Shown here: in pieces, positions 8,319 through 16,517 of the stretch
Position numbering within the stretch: the stretch's first letter is position 1
Layout: every line of letters starts with the position of its first letter
Source of the DNA: Lactobacillaceae bacterium
GTDB lineage: Bacteria > Bacillota > Bacilli > Lactobacillales > Lactobacillaceae
NCBI GenBank assembly: GCA_031289615.1
Contig: JAITPD010000017.1
Location: 1-44,907, forward strand
Length of the DNA stretch: 44,907 nt
Direction: 5' to 3'
Position numbers and translations under genes: made by a program
The notes under the pieces: generated by a model
What the model saw: the letters and a program-made list of their open reading frames with translations, nothing else
Told to the model about the DNA's origin: nothing
The model's database searches: none

Positions 8319-9755
8319 TCACACCGAAATCACACCAGTCACCAGTGCAATAACCGCTGAAACCGCCGCCAAAACAACAATTCCAGTCATAATCTTCTCG
8401 CGATAAGTGACTTTATACCCATAATCAGAACGTGCCTTGTAGTAGAAAATCATTCCAACGGCATACATCACCATGCACAGCCAGAGATACGTCAATCCTG
8501 AAAGTACAATCGCCATCACTTGAAATGCCAACGCGATGAACCCAGCGACAATCCAGCCGGCATTTTTATTTTCCAATCCCAATTTAAATTGATATGCACC
8601 CACCAAAACGTAGCAAACCACAATTGACGATGTACATAGTGAATAAGCAAACGTGTACGCTTGTTCAGTAAAGATAATCGAAATCAAGAAAATTTGGATA
8701 AAGATTTGCGTGAGCCACAAAGAATGTGAAGGAGCGTTGTTTTTATTCATATAACCAAACCAAGCTGGCAAAATCTTTTGCTTAGCCATCAAACTCGTTG
8801 CTTCAGACGGCAAAATCGTCCAGCTAATCCAAGCACCGAAAATAGTGATAATCATTCCGATACTGATAATTGCGCCTCCGATGCTACCAGTCATTGACTC
8901 AAACAGATACAAAATCGCTGGACTCTTGATTTGCACGAGCTCTTCTTGTGAAAGATATCCATATGGCAACATTGTTAAGACGACGTAGATTCCCAAAAGA
9001 GTCAGAAGTCCGATAATCGTTGCCTTACCAGCGTCAGACTTCTTCTTGGCCCGACTTGCCAACATCGCAGCTCCTTCAATTCCTACGAAGACCCACATCA
9101 TCGCCATTAAGCAACCCTTCATTTGACTCACAAATCCACCAAAACTCAAATCACTATACGAGAATATGCCAGAAGTATTCACCGCGAAATTTTGCCAGAA
9201 GTGAGATGTAAAAACACCAAGTTTAAAGCTCAGCGCCGCCATCAACGCGAATGCAGCCAGTGGAACCAACTTACAAACCGTAACAACCGCATTGATCGCA
9301 GCAGCAGACTCAACTCCTCGCACCACCAAAATTGTCAAAAGCCAAGATAGAATTGAAGCGACAATCACTGCCCCAACGCTGTTACCCGACTTAAATGATG
9401 GAACAAAGTAACCCACTGCCGACATCATCATTGTGGCAAAGGCGATATTCCCTAGCCAAGCTGACAACCAGTAGCCCCATCCTGAAATGAACCCAATGAA
9501 GTCCCCAAAGCCGGCCCGGGCATAATCTGAAACGCCTTCTAACTGAGGCTTGTTCAAAACTAAATTTTTTAAAGAAATCGCTAAAGCTAAAATTCCAACT
9601 CCAGTAATTCCCCACGTTAGCAACGTAACTCCGGGAGTCGCCGCATTGGCAAGTGTTGCTGGCAAGTCAAAGACCCCCGCACCAATTGCACCACTGATCA
9701 CCATCGCAATCAGAGCAAACAGCGAAATTCCTTTATTTTGCTTTGCATTGTCCAT
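8319..9755 (-). CDS. arcD: Arginine/ornithine antiporter
   Basis: 478 residues with about 12-13 membrane segments and the APC-superfamily opening ALIAMVISGAIGAGVFDLP. It exchanges external arginine for ornithine, feeding the deiminase pathway without energy cost. The length and the position between arcB and arcC, with an 11-bp gap to arcB, make the ArcD assignment firm. The annotation rests on family features and operon context rather than on any substrate-specific residue. Confidence 0.93.
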   Translation of the reverse strand: MDNAKQNKGISLFALIAMVISGAIGAGVFDLPATLANAATPGVTLLTWGITGVGILALAISLKNLVLNKPQLEGVSDYARAGFGDFIGFISGWGYWLSAWLGNIAFATMMMSAVGYFVPSFKSGNSVGAVIVASILSWLLTILVVRGVESAAAINAVVTVCKLVPLAAFALMAALSFKLGVFTSHFWQNFAVNTSGIFSYSDLSFGGFVSQMKGCLMAMMWVFVGIEGAAMLASRAKKKSDAGKATIIGLLTLLGIYVVLTMLPYGYLSQEELVQIKSPAILYLFESMTGSIGGAIISIGMIITIFGAWISWTILPSEATSLMAKQKILPAWFGYMNKNNAPSHSLWLTQIFIQIFLISIIFTEQAYTFAYSLCTSSIVVCYVLVGAYQFKLGLENKNAGWIVAGFIALAFQVMAIVLSGLTYLWLCMVMYAVGMIFYYKARSDYGYKVTYREKIMTGIVVLAAVSAVIALVTGVISV

Positions 9756-9766
9756 TGGCTAATACC

Positions 9767-10813
9767 TTAGCTTTCCATGGCTGGTACATCTGGGATAAAG
9801 AGATTACCAAGCGTTGCCGCCATAATCGCCTTGATCGAATGCATCCGATTTTCAGCTTCGTCCCATTGACGGGCGTACTTGCTGCGGAAGACTTCATCCG
9901 TGACTTCCATTTCTGTAATGCCATACTTGGTCTTCACGTCTTCCCCGTATTGAGTGTTAGTGTCGTGGAAGGCTGGCAAACAATGCATAAAGATCAGCTG
10001 GTCATCTGGCGTTCCTGTTGCCTTCATCATCTCCATGTTCACGCGATATGGTGTGAGCAACTTCACGCGTTCCTCCCAATTCGTCTCGCCCATTGAAACC
10101 CAAACGTCGGTATAGATTACGTTCGACCCCTTAACTCCGGCCTTAATGTCATCTGTCACCATAAACTTAGCACCACTATTGTCAGCAAAACCTTGTGCAA
10201 TCTTAATCACATCTTGGGCTGGGTGCAATTCCTTTGGCGCAACAATGTGAATATTCACACCCAACATTGACCCCGTTACGAGCAATGAGTTGGCCATATT
10301 GTTACGTCCATCACCAACATAAGTCAGAGTTAGCCCCTTCAAATGCCCGAAATTTTCTTTCACCGTCATGAAGTCGGCAATCATCTGTGTTGGATGCCAT
10401 TCGTCAGTCAACCCATTCCAAACTGGTACGCCAGAATGCTTTGCCAATCCTTCAACAACGTCTTGTGAGAAGCCACGGAACTCTATTCCATCAAACATTC
10501 CGCCCAGCACAATTGCTGTGTCTTCAACTGATTCTTTCTTACCCAGCTGAATATCGTTCGCCCCAAGATACTCAGGATGAGCTCCTAGGTCGATTGACGC
10601 AGTAGTAAAAGCCGAACGGGTCCGAGTTGATGTCTTTTCAAACAACAATGCAATATTCTTTCCTTCAAGATAACGATGTGGAATGCTACGCTTTTTCAAG
10701 GCTTTCAAATGGAGTCCGAAGTCAACGAAATATTGGATTTCTTCTGGGGTAAAGTCCTTTTCAGCCAATAGTGAACGTCCTTGGAAGACAGAGTTTGTTT
10801 TTGTTTCAACCAT
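9767..10813 (-). CDS. arcB: Ornithine carbamoyltransferase, catabolic
   Basis: 348 residues. It splits citrulline with phosphate to ornithine and carbamoyl phosphate in the deiminase pathway. Visible motifs are the carbamoyl-phosphate loop STRTR at 62-66, DVWVSMGE for ornithine binding and HCLPAFHD near residue 283. Clustering with arcA, arcD and arcC supports a catabolic rather than a biosynthetic enzyme. Repeat copy 2 lies between it and arcA. Confidence 0.96.
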   Translation of the reverse strand: MVETKTNSVFQGRSLLAEKDFTPEEIQYFVDFGLHLKALKKRSIPHRYLEGKNIALLFEKTSTRTRSAFTTASIDLGAHPEYLGANDIQLGKKESVEDTAIVLGGMFDGIEFRGFSQDVVEGLAKHSGVPVWNGLTDEWHPTQMIADFMTVKENFGHLKGLTLTYVGDGRNNMANSLLVTGSMLGVNIHIVAPKELHPAQDVIKIAQGFADNSGAKFMVTDDIKAGVKGSNVIYTDVWVSMGETNWEERVKLLTPYRVNMEMMKATGTPDDQLIFMHCLPAFHDTNTQYGEDVKTKYGITEMEVTDEVFRSKYARQWDEAENRMHSIKAIMAATLGNLFIPDVPAMES

Positions 10814-10891
10814 GATTTTTTTCTCCTAATTAATTGTGTTTATTTGACAGTTTCTTGTTGTGATCATCGCTGTTCATTTTTCAAATTTTGG

Positions 10892-11159
10892 TTAATCAGC
10901 TTCGCTAAAGATTCTTTACGTTCGGATTTGCCTTGCACGATTCATTATGCGTTTTGTTAGCGATTTATCGCTTACCAAAACACGATCCGCAGTACTTAGT
11001 TGGGCAGCTGTGTCATACAGCTGGGAGACTTAGTAACGGAGGTGGTTCGAATTGCAAAATAATTTGCCAATTTCACGGCACTAAAGCGCGCGTGAAAAAA
11101 TTTTCGCCTAGATTCGGCAAGGGCCGATCATCCGACGACAGAATCGCTCCGCTGATTAA
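10892..11159 (+). repeat. Structured interspersed repeat, copy 2 (arcA-arcB gap), module A with extra hairpins
   Basis: Outer arms TTAATCAGC (10892) and GCTGATTAA (11151) pair perfectly and enclose the module A sequence, including the GATTCTTTACGTTCGGAT arm and the hairpins around GCAAAATAATTTGC and TTTCACGGC. Module B is absent. About 100 bases unique to this copy (about 10951-11052) replace the short GGCGAATGG segment. They form at least two more hairpins (GTTTTG...CAAAAC and CAGCTGT...ACAGCTG), like an insertion at a branch tip. It fills most of the 366-bp gap between arcB and arcA. Confidence 0.85.
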
Positions 11160-11179
11160 TCAAACCAAAACAGAACCCA

Positions 11180-12421
11180 CTATTCGACATTGTCACGCCA
11201 GATTGGTTGGCTCATGCAACGAGGCCCACCACGCCCACGTGACAATTCACTTGAAATGACTTCATGCACCAGAATGCCGTGTTCGCGTAACAATTGATTT
11301 GAAACGTAATTCCGGTTGTAAGTCACAACCTCACCCGGCGCAATCGTCAAAGTATTTGACCCGTCGTTCCATTGCTCACGAGGAGCGATAATCGAATCCT
11401 TGTTTCCAGTAAAGATGAAGTCAAGCTCAGACAAACCAAGCACCTGCTTAATCACCGTTTCAAGATTATTGAAATGCTCCAGCTTAATCACACCGTTCTC
11501 GCCAGGATGTAGCACGAAAATATTCATCTTGCCTTCCTCATCCATAATTCCTGGGAACACCGTAAACTGATCTTTGTTAACCATTGTGAAGACTGTATCC
11601 AAGTGCATCATGGCGTGGTTGTGTGGAATTTCAATCGCAACAACGGTATCGAAATTACTATTTTCATTCTCAAACAACTCGCGAGCCAAACCTTCAATTG
11701 ACTTTGATGAAGTTCGTTGTGAAACTCCGACCGCCAAAACGTGTTCGTTCAAAACTAGTTCGTCTCCACCTTCGATCCGCGTTTGAAAATCACGATTACG
11801 CCAAATATCGACCTTGTTGGCAAACCGCTCATGGTACTTCATGATGTACTCTGTGAATAATGACTCAGGCTGTCGTGCCTTGAAAGTCATGTGGTTGACT
11901 GTTATTCCAGATCCGATTGAAGCCTGTGGATCGCGAGTGAAGTACGCATTTGGCAATGGATCTAGCAAGAATGGATTAGCAGCATCCCGACCAGCCAAGT
12001 CATGCAAAGAATCATTCTTAAATGCAAACTCAGTCCGGCGAACTCCCGCGTATAACTTTGCGACCATATCTTTTACATCCATGTCCATCAAATATTCCTT
12101 CAGCGCATCATGCGTTGATCCGAGTCCGTACCCCTCTTCGTCAAGAAATGTCTCGATAAACTTGTTACGAATTTCACCTGATTGTGACAAAACATCCGTC
12201 GCCAAATCATCAACATACAAAACCTCGGCGCCGTTGTCTTGCAAAACTCCTGCGAAATAATCGTGCTCCTTTTGTGCAATCTCCAAAAATGGAATATCAT
12301 CAAACAGCAACCTCTCCATGGTGTCAGGTGTGATATTCTCCACTTCAGCTCCCGGGCGCTTCAACAAAACGCTCTTTAGCTTACCAATTTCCGAATTAAC
12401 TTGAATTGCTTTTTCAGTCAT
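11180..12421 (-). CDS. arcA: Arginine deiminase
   Basis: 413 residues. It converts arginine to citrulline and ammonia, the first step of the pathway. The catalytic cysteine is Cys402 in [11 protein letters not shown] close to the C-terminus. Other hallmarks are [14 protein letters not shown] near 19-32, [13 protein letters not shown] and [23 protein letters not shown] is visible upstream of the start. It is the first gene of arcABDC, with a cre-like site and an operator-like array between 12481 and 12555. A structured repeat lies on each side of the gene. Confidence 0.97.
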   Translation of the reverse strand: MTEKAIQVNSEIGKLKSVLLKRPGAEVENITPDTMERLLFDDIPFLEIAQKEHDYFAGVLQDNGAEVLYVDDLATDVLSQSGEIRNKFIETFLDEEGYGLGSTHDALKEYLMDMDVKDMVAKLYAGVRRTEFAFKNDSLHDLAGRDAANPFLLDPLPNAYFTRDPQASIGSGITVNHMTFKARQPESLFTEYIMKYHERFANKVDIWRNRDFQTRIEGGDELVLNEHVLAVGVSQRTSSKSIEGLARELFENENSNFDTVVAIEIPHNHAMMHLDTVFTMVNKDQFTVFPGIMDEEGKMNIFVLHPGENGVIKLEHFNNLETVIKQVLGLSELDFIFTGNKDSIIAPREQWNDGSNTLTIAPGEVVTYNRNYVSNQLLREHGILVHEVISSELSRGRGGPRCMSQPIWRDNVE

Positions 12422-12480
12422 GACTTTGCTCCTTAAAATTTTTTATGAATACATTAGAAAGTCTGATTACTTCCTTACTT

Positions 12481-12509
12481 TTTATATGATAAAGCGCTTT
12501 CAATTGTTA
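12481..12509 (-). promoter_or_regulatory. Probable arcA promoter
   Basis: On the minus strand TATAAA (12481-12486) is preceded at 17 bp by TAACAA (12504-12509), about 60 bp before arcA. The cre-like site lies in the spacer, which would suit glucose repression. The -35 match is weak. Confidence 0.4.
12488..12503. promoter_or_regulatory. cre-like site (catabolite control, CcpA)
   Basis: The minus strand has TTGAAAGCGCTTTATC with the palindromic core AAAGCGCTTT. It matches most of the consensus WTGNAARCGNWWWCAW and fails at two positions of the right end. Placed inside the probable arcA promoter, it predicts repression of arginine catabolism by preferred sugars. Confidence 0.65.
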
Positions 12510-12513
12510 TAAT
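12505..12513 (+). promoter_or_regulatory. Extended -10 facing the regulator
   Basis: TGTTATAAT on the plus strand, directed towards the regulator at 13178. A transcript from here would carry the whole structured repeat copy 3 as a leader of more than 600 bases. Confidence 0.45.
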
Positions 12514-12524
12514 ATAGACGTAAA

Positions 12525-12555
12525 CACAACGTTCATTGTGAATTTGCACAATGAA
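12525..12555. promoter_or_regulatory. Operator-like array in the arcA/regulator gap
   Basis: CACAA starts at 12525, TTGTG at 12536 and CACAA at 12547, alternating in direction at exactly 11-bp steps. The right pair extends to a perfect inverted repeat with arms TTCATTGTG and CACAATGAA around a 6-bp spacer. A further TTGTG lies at 12566. The spacing differs from the TGTGA-N6-TCACA site of Crp/Fnr/ArcR proteins. The most likely binder is the divergent CdaR-type regulator, by position. Confidence 0.55.
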
Positions 12556-12586
12556 AATGGGGCGTTTGTGTTATATAAATAATGCG

Positions 12587-13130
12587 TGGTGCTGATTATA
12601 AATATTGTGCAATGGTTAATCAGCTTCGCTAAAGATTCTTTACGTTCGGATTACCCTGCACGATTCATGGCGAATGGCAAAATAATTTGCCAATTTCACG
12701 GCGCTAAAGCACGCGTGAAAAAGTTCGCCTAGATTCGGCAAGGGCTGGTCATCCGACGACAGAATCGCTTCGCTAATCGGCCTGAGCACAATATTTATAT
12801 GAAACATCTTGTTCATTTTATTGAGGTATGGTGAATTGAAATAATGATAGTAGGTGATTATCGTGTTTACAAAGGCTGAGCTTCGGTTATAAGTCAATTT
12901 TCAGGATAACTACGTCGCTACGCTTTGGTAGTGAACCTGAAAACAGGCTTATCCCGATAGCTCAGAACGCCTTTGTGCACACTCCTTAAAGCGAGGTAGT
13001 AGCACCAATTCGACTAAATTTCGGTCCGCCGAAATTAAAAGCCGAATGGGACCGTGTCTCCACTTACTATCATTATTAAATATTCATCATTCCAGTGAAA
13101 AATGAACAAAGTGTTTTATCACCAGCACCA
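12587..13130 (+). repeat. Structured interspersed repeat, copy 3 (fullest copy, upstream of arcA)
   Basis: The most complete copy, 544 bp, bounded by TGGTGCTG (12587) and CAGCACCA (13123). ATAAATATTGTGC and GCACAATATTTAT enclose module A (about 12616-12780), with paired TTAATCAGC/GCTAATCGG outer arms and inner hairpins around GGCAAAATAATTTGCC and TTTCACGGC...GCGTGAAA. Module B (about 12805-13117) is closed by GTTCATTTT/AAAATGAAC arms and GATAGTA/TACTATC arms. It contains ACAAAGGC/GCCTTTGT, a TCAGGATAA...AACCTGA hairpin and an AATTTCGG/CCGAAATT hairpin. It is not coding. Confidence 0.9.
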
Positions 13131-13177
13131 TGTATTAAATCCACATCACAATATCGTTTATGTTAACTGGGGGAAAT

Positions 13178-14311
13178 ATGAACATATCAAAAAAAGCAGC
13201 CCAAGAGCTACTTAGTCAAAATTTTTATAATCAAGCCTTGTGCTTAACGATTCTAAGTACGCACGGCATTGTCTTGGCTCAACGTTCAAACTCTACTAAA
13301 AATAAAATCGAAGCTACCCACATCGCTTCTTTAATTCAGCAAGTCCAGAATAATCCAGCCGTTTTTTATGAAAATCAAACCGATCTTGACGAGTGTGTTA
13401 GCATTTCCATCCTTTATAAAGACACCCAAATAATCGGTTACCTTCTCATTCAAGGGCCAGAAGAACAGGTTCAGCTGAATGGTAAATTGATTTTGACGAT
13501 TGTTACTATGTATCTCAACAGCAATTTCAGATTCACCTCAACTTGTCCCATTACAGATCGCCAGCGTTCTGATGTTTTCCTGCGCGAACTGGTGACCGCA
13601 GCTGGCCAACTCAATCCATTTCTGATAAACGAAGCCAGGCATTTTAAATTAAATATCAACCATACGCTCTATGTCGCGATTATTTATTCGACCTCTGGAT
13701 TTGCGGACGACGACCCTTTGTACAATCTGCGTAATCGCATCAACGGGCGTACCACACTTCTCACCGCCAAAATTTTGATGATTGTTTTCGAATCTCGTAC
13801 TGCGCTCGAATATCTTCAACAATGGTGTCAGCCCAATTCTAAAATCAGCGTCTCGACTAAATCTAAAAACTTGCTAAATGCCTATCATGAAGCCGTCACA
13901 ACGGCGATGCTGACTGAGTGGTTGAAATCGGAAAAGGATGTAAACCAAGTCATTGTCCAGTTCCACGAGTTGCAGAGTTTCATCCCGATTGTGCATGCGA
14001 AAATTGATGTTCGTTCACTTGTCGACATAATTATTTGCTTTGATTCGTCGATTGAGAATCACGAACTTTTGGAAACTTTTTGGACTTTCTTCCAAAATAA
14101 CGGACGGATTAAAATCACTGCGGAAAAGTTGCACATTCACCGTAACACTCTTACTTTCCGGCTCGATACTTTAGGCGAGCTATTTAAACTGGACCTGAAC
14201 AGTTTTGACCAGCGAACTTTGCTGTATATTGCGATGGTTAAGTACAAAACTTATGCGCTGGATGCCAGCCTGAGGATTGCGGACGAGCTGCTGGAATATG
14301 ATTTGGATTGA
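13178..14311 (+). CDS. CdaR/PucR-type transcriptional regulator
   Basis: 377 residues from the ATG at 13178. This start is preferred to the in-frame ATG at 13160 because TGGGGG lies just before it. The N-terminal half (about 1-130) resembles the diacid-recognition sensor domain of CdaR proteins (ISKKAAQELLSQ, then ISILYKDTQIIGYLLIQG). The C-terminal 60 residues hold the HTH_30 of the PucR/CdaR family (RIKITAEKLHIHRNTLTFRL). It is divergent from arcA and faces it across the half-site array, so control of the arc operon is the natural inference. That role is normally filled by ArgR or ArcR; the ligand is unknown. Confidence 0.82.
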   Translation: MNISKKAAQELLSQNFYNQALCLTILSTHGIVLAQRSNSTKNKIEATHIASLIQQVQNNPAVFYENQTDLDECVSISILYKDTQIIGYLLIQGPEEQVQLNGKLILTIVTMYLNSNFRFTSTCPITDRQRSDVFLRELVTAAGQLNPFLINEARHFKLNINHTLYVAIIYSTSGFADDDPLYNLRNRINGRTTLLTAKILMIVFESRTALEYLQQWCQPNSKISVSTKSKNLLNAYHEAVTTAMLTEWLKSEKDVNQVIVQFHELQSFIPIVHAKIDVRSLVDIIICFDSSIENHELLETFWTFFQNNGRIKITAEKLHIHRNTLTFRLDTLGELFKLDLNSFDQRTLLYIAMVKYKTYALDASLRIADELLEYDLD

Positions 14312-14324
14312 TTTTTGAATATTT

Positions 14325-14373
14325 AAAAAAGATAAGTGATTCGCTATTGTACAACGAATTATCTCATCTTTTT
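14325..14373 (+). terminator. Terminator after the regulator
   Basis: Imperfect stem between AAAAAAGATAAGTGATTCG and CGAATTATCTCATC, followed by TTTTT. It probably also ends the minus-strand MNIO transcript arriving from the right. Confidence 0.65.
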
Positions 14374-14428
14374 ACGATTTTGGTGGACTAAAAATAATGA
14401 CAGGGTCTTGTAGTTTTAACTACGAAAT

Positions 14429-15220
14429 TTAATTTATTCCCGCCTTAATATTTTCTAATTCAACAATTAAATCATCGTCGTTTGGATTAAAGTCTCTTTC
14501 AATGATCACACAATCTGCATTGGACAATTTAATAATCCGCTTTAATTCTTCAATAGTATCCTGATTGATTGATACTGCGTGTGTATCCTGATAACGATTA
14601 TTAATATTTTCATATCCTGAAACATGAATGACCTTGATTTTATCAAAAGGAAACCCAACCAAATATTCACTCAAGTTCATATTAAAGTGATTAGCAGAGA
14701 CAATTGCGTTTGTTAAATCAAATAGAACTCCGATATTAGGCAAATCATCACAGACTCTTTTGAAAAAATCACTCTCACTCATTGTTGATTCCAACATTTT
14801 CGAGTGATTAACCACGTTCTCAATTAAATATTCTCCGGATTTATAATGCTTATTTATTTCCCGTAAATTATTAATAACTACCTTAAGAGTTGAATTGTTG
14901 TACTCAATGTTCTTAACTGTGGTTAAATACCTATTATCCAAATAAGAGTACGCAATATGATCAGAGTAATACTCCGTTTCAAAAAATTTACCAGTCAAAT
15001 AATAATATCGGTCGTTTTCTGTCTGAACACCTTCACTAGACCCCAATGAAGTTCGTAAACTGTGTAAGCCGAAACTTACTTCTTTTGAATATTTGTTTAA
15101 TGCTATCAACTCATCAGTCGACATTATATCTGGCATAACTTCTATAACATCTACCATATCAACTACTTTATCTATAATTTCACGATGTAATGTAGGGCGA
15201 TAACTAATTCCTATTTTCAT
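14429..15220 (-). CDS. DUF692/MNIO-family iron enzyme (probable peptide-modifying oxidase)
   Basis: 263 residues forming a TIM-barrel pattern of the DUF692 (multinuclear non-heme iron oxidative) family, whose studied members modify ribosomal peptides (MbnB, TglH, ChrH). The expected ligand motifs are present: GLHSLRTSLGS (His53), SDHIAY (His88), LIENVVN (Glu134, Asn135), LFDLTNAIVSA (Asp168), VIHVSGYEN (His199), QDTHAV (Asp212, His214) and IIERD (Glu241). The second His of the usual HLAGH is Tyr203. RBS GGGGAG lies upstream and the gene overlaps the transporter gene by 17 bases. No DUF2063-type partner or clear Cys-bearing precursor is visible. A generic sugar-isomerase annotation would be the main alternative. 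Confidence 0.8.
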   Translation of the reverse strand: MKIGISYRPTLHREIIDKVVDMVDVIEVMPDIMSTDELIALNKYSKEVSFGLHSLRTSLGSSEGVQTENDRYYYLTGKFFETEYYSDHIAYSYLDNRYLTTVKNIEYNNSTLKVVINNLREINKHYKSGEYLIENVVNHSKMLESTMSESDFFKRVCDDLPNIGVLFDLTNAIVSANHFNMNLSEYLVGFPFDKIKVIHVSGYENINNRYQDTHAVSINQDTIEELKRIIKLSNADCVIIERDFNPNDDDLIVELENIKAGIN

Positions 15221-16277
15221 TTTTTTCTCCCCGAATCAATATAACAACTGACACTAGATTAAACAGAACAATAATTGATTCTATGTGTGCAAAGTTCAGA
15301 CTAATCAAAGCAAAAATCAATAAAAATATATTGCTATTAACAGAAAGCATCTGAATCAGAACTTTTTTGTTAATCTGACTATTTTTGGTTAAAAATGAAC
15401 TCCGGACATAAATGCTAGTCAGTAGCGAAGTTGGCACCATTAAACAAAGCATTGAAATTTGTAGTGGAATATTATGCAGATAATAACCTGCCACCAATCC
15501 TAAAGCAACCAGCATAAAAATTAAATAAATCATAACTCGATTAATTTGATGATTTTTTAAAATCTTGAACACTAGCAACGTTATTATTCCAGGCAGTACA
15601 AATGGAACATATATATATTTAGAATAATCCGCATGATGAATGAAATTACTTGCCACTAATGGAATCCAGATAATAGTATTGGCACTTAATAATCCCAAAA
15701 TCCAAAATGACTTTTTCTCACTTAAAGCTTTAATTTTGATGCTTTCACTATGCTCATTTAACACTTCATTTTTAGGAATTAAGAGTAAAATTATCATGAA
15801 AAAGCTAACAGAAATAACCGTGACCATCTTTAACGAATTCAGAGCAATCACTGCACCCAAAAAGAATCCAAATAATGTCGCAGCTGTCTTTAGATTAGCC
15901 ATCTTCATGAAACCAAGTTCGATACTTTTGCTAATTTCCAGAATCCGATTAGAAACATCAAGAGTGATTAACGACGTGCTCATAGTAATCACCATGTAAA
16001 TCAATAGCTTTACTATTATTTGGTCGTTTGGTACCACCCAAGCTGTCAGGCCTGCTACAAGACCTAAGACGCTCCATTTTTTCAATGAAAGCCTACTCAT
16101 CAGTTTTAATTTCGTCAGATCCAAATATATATAAATCGCGACTGCCGCTTCAATTGCTAATATTAGGAGCTTCGTGTTTGCTGCGCCAGTATTTAGCAAA
16201 TTAGTCGTAAATGCAGAATATACTGAGCTATCCAAAAATATTAGGAGTAAATAAAGCAACGTCATTTTAATTTTCAT
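15204..16277 (-). CDS. Multi-pass membrane transporter partner of the MNIO enzyme
   Basis: 357 residues with about 10-11 hydrophobic segments arranged in two halves separated by a charged loop near residues 170-190, in the manner of a short MFS-like carrier. I do not recognise a specific subfamily. A strong GGGAGGG RBS precedes the start at 16277. Translational overlap with the MNIO gene says the two products work together; export of, or protection from, a modified peptide is the simplest inference. Confidence 0.65.
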   Translation of the reverse strand: MKIKMTLLYLLLIFLDSSVYSAFTTNLLNTGAANTKLLILAIEAAVAIYIYLDLTKLKLMSRLSLKKWSVLGLVAGLTAWVVPNDQIIVKLLIYMVITMSTSLITLDVSNRILEISKSIELGFMKMANLKTAATLFGFFLGAVIALNSLKMVTVISVSFFMIILLLIPKNEVLNEHSESIKIKALSEKKSFWILGLLSANTIIWIPLVASNFIHHADYSKYIYVPFVLPGIITLLVFKILKNHQINRVMIYLIFMLVALGLVAGYYLHNIPLQISMLCLMVPTSLLTSIYVRSSFLTKNSQINKKVLIQMLSVNSNIFLLIFALISLNFAHIESIIVLFNLVSVVILIRGEKNENRN

Positions 16278-16280
16278 TAC

Positions 16281-16334
16281 TTAAATTCCCTCCCAAAGAT
16301 TGATAATCATGAATTTTGCTTTGATATTTCCCAT
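16281..16334 (-). CDS. Possible 17-residue leader peptide before the transporter
   Basis: A short frame, MGNIKAKFMIINLWEGI, ends 3 bases before the transporter start, in the same frame, and its last codons contain that gene's RBS. It has no clear RBS of its own, and TATACT just before it could equally be a -10 box that would exclude it from the mRNA. It could be a coupling leader, a signalling peptide or chance. Confidence 0.25.
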   Translation of the reverse strand: MGNIKAKFMIINLWEGI

Positions 16335-16468
16335 AGTATACTTATTATTTTTGACTTTCTTATGTTTAATAATTATTTATTGTTCGTATTTTCTGTAAAC
16401 AAATATTTTTATAAATTACTCTTTCCTTTTGTTTTTGAAAATTCATTCAAGAAATTGAACTTTTAATT

Positions 16469-16511
16469 AAAAAAGCCATCAGCCACGGAAAATCATCGCG
16501 CGCTAATGGCC
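16469..16511 (-). terminator. Terminator of the glycosyltransferase at 16518
   Basis: On the minus strand GCCATTAGC pairs (with one G-U) with GGCTGATGGC, followed by TTTTTTAATT. Confidence 0.75.
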
Positions 16512-16517
16512 ATCCTT

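Noticed and set aside
12536-12551. Crp/Fnr/ArcR-type site before arcA
   Set aside because: The half-sites TGTG and CACA are 6 bp apart, while the Crp-type TGTGA-N6-TCACA needs 8 bp between these cores.
12640-12897. Reading frames of 60-90 codons inside the structured repeats (for example at 7752, 8135, 10933, 12640 and 17758)
   Set aside because: They differ between copies, follow the paired stems rather than codon bias, and lack RBSs; the repeats are non-coding.
14397-14432. 11-residue Cys-containing frame (MTGSCSFNYEI) beside the MNIO gene end as a precursor peptide
   Set aside because: Very short, poor RBS, on the opposite strand and overlapping the MNIO 3' end; no leader region.
16309-16398. 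29-residue hydrophobic frame on the plus strand opposite the MNIO transporter leader (MNFALIFPIVYLLFLTFLCL start)
   Set aside because: No RBS, AT-rich composition that easily gives hydrophobic frames, and no repeat or partner antisense RNA; could be a toxin-like peptide but cannot be supported.
16369-16446. 26-codon minus-strand frame (MNFQKQKERVIYKNICLQKI start) as MNIO precursor
   Set aside because: No Shine-Dalgarno sequence and low-complexity AT-rich DNA; only one Cys.
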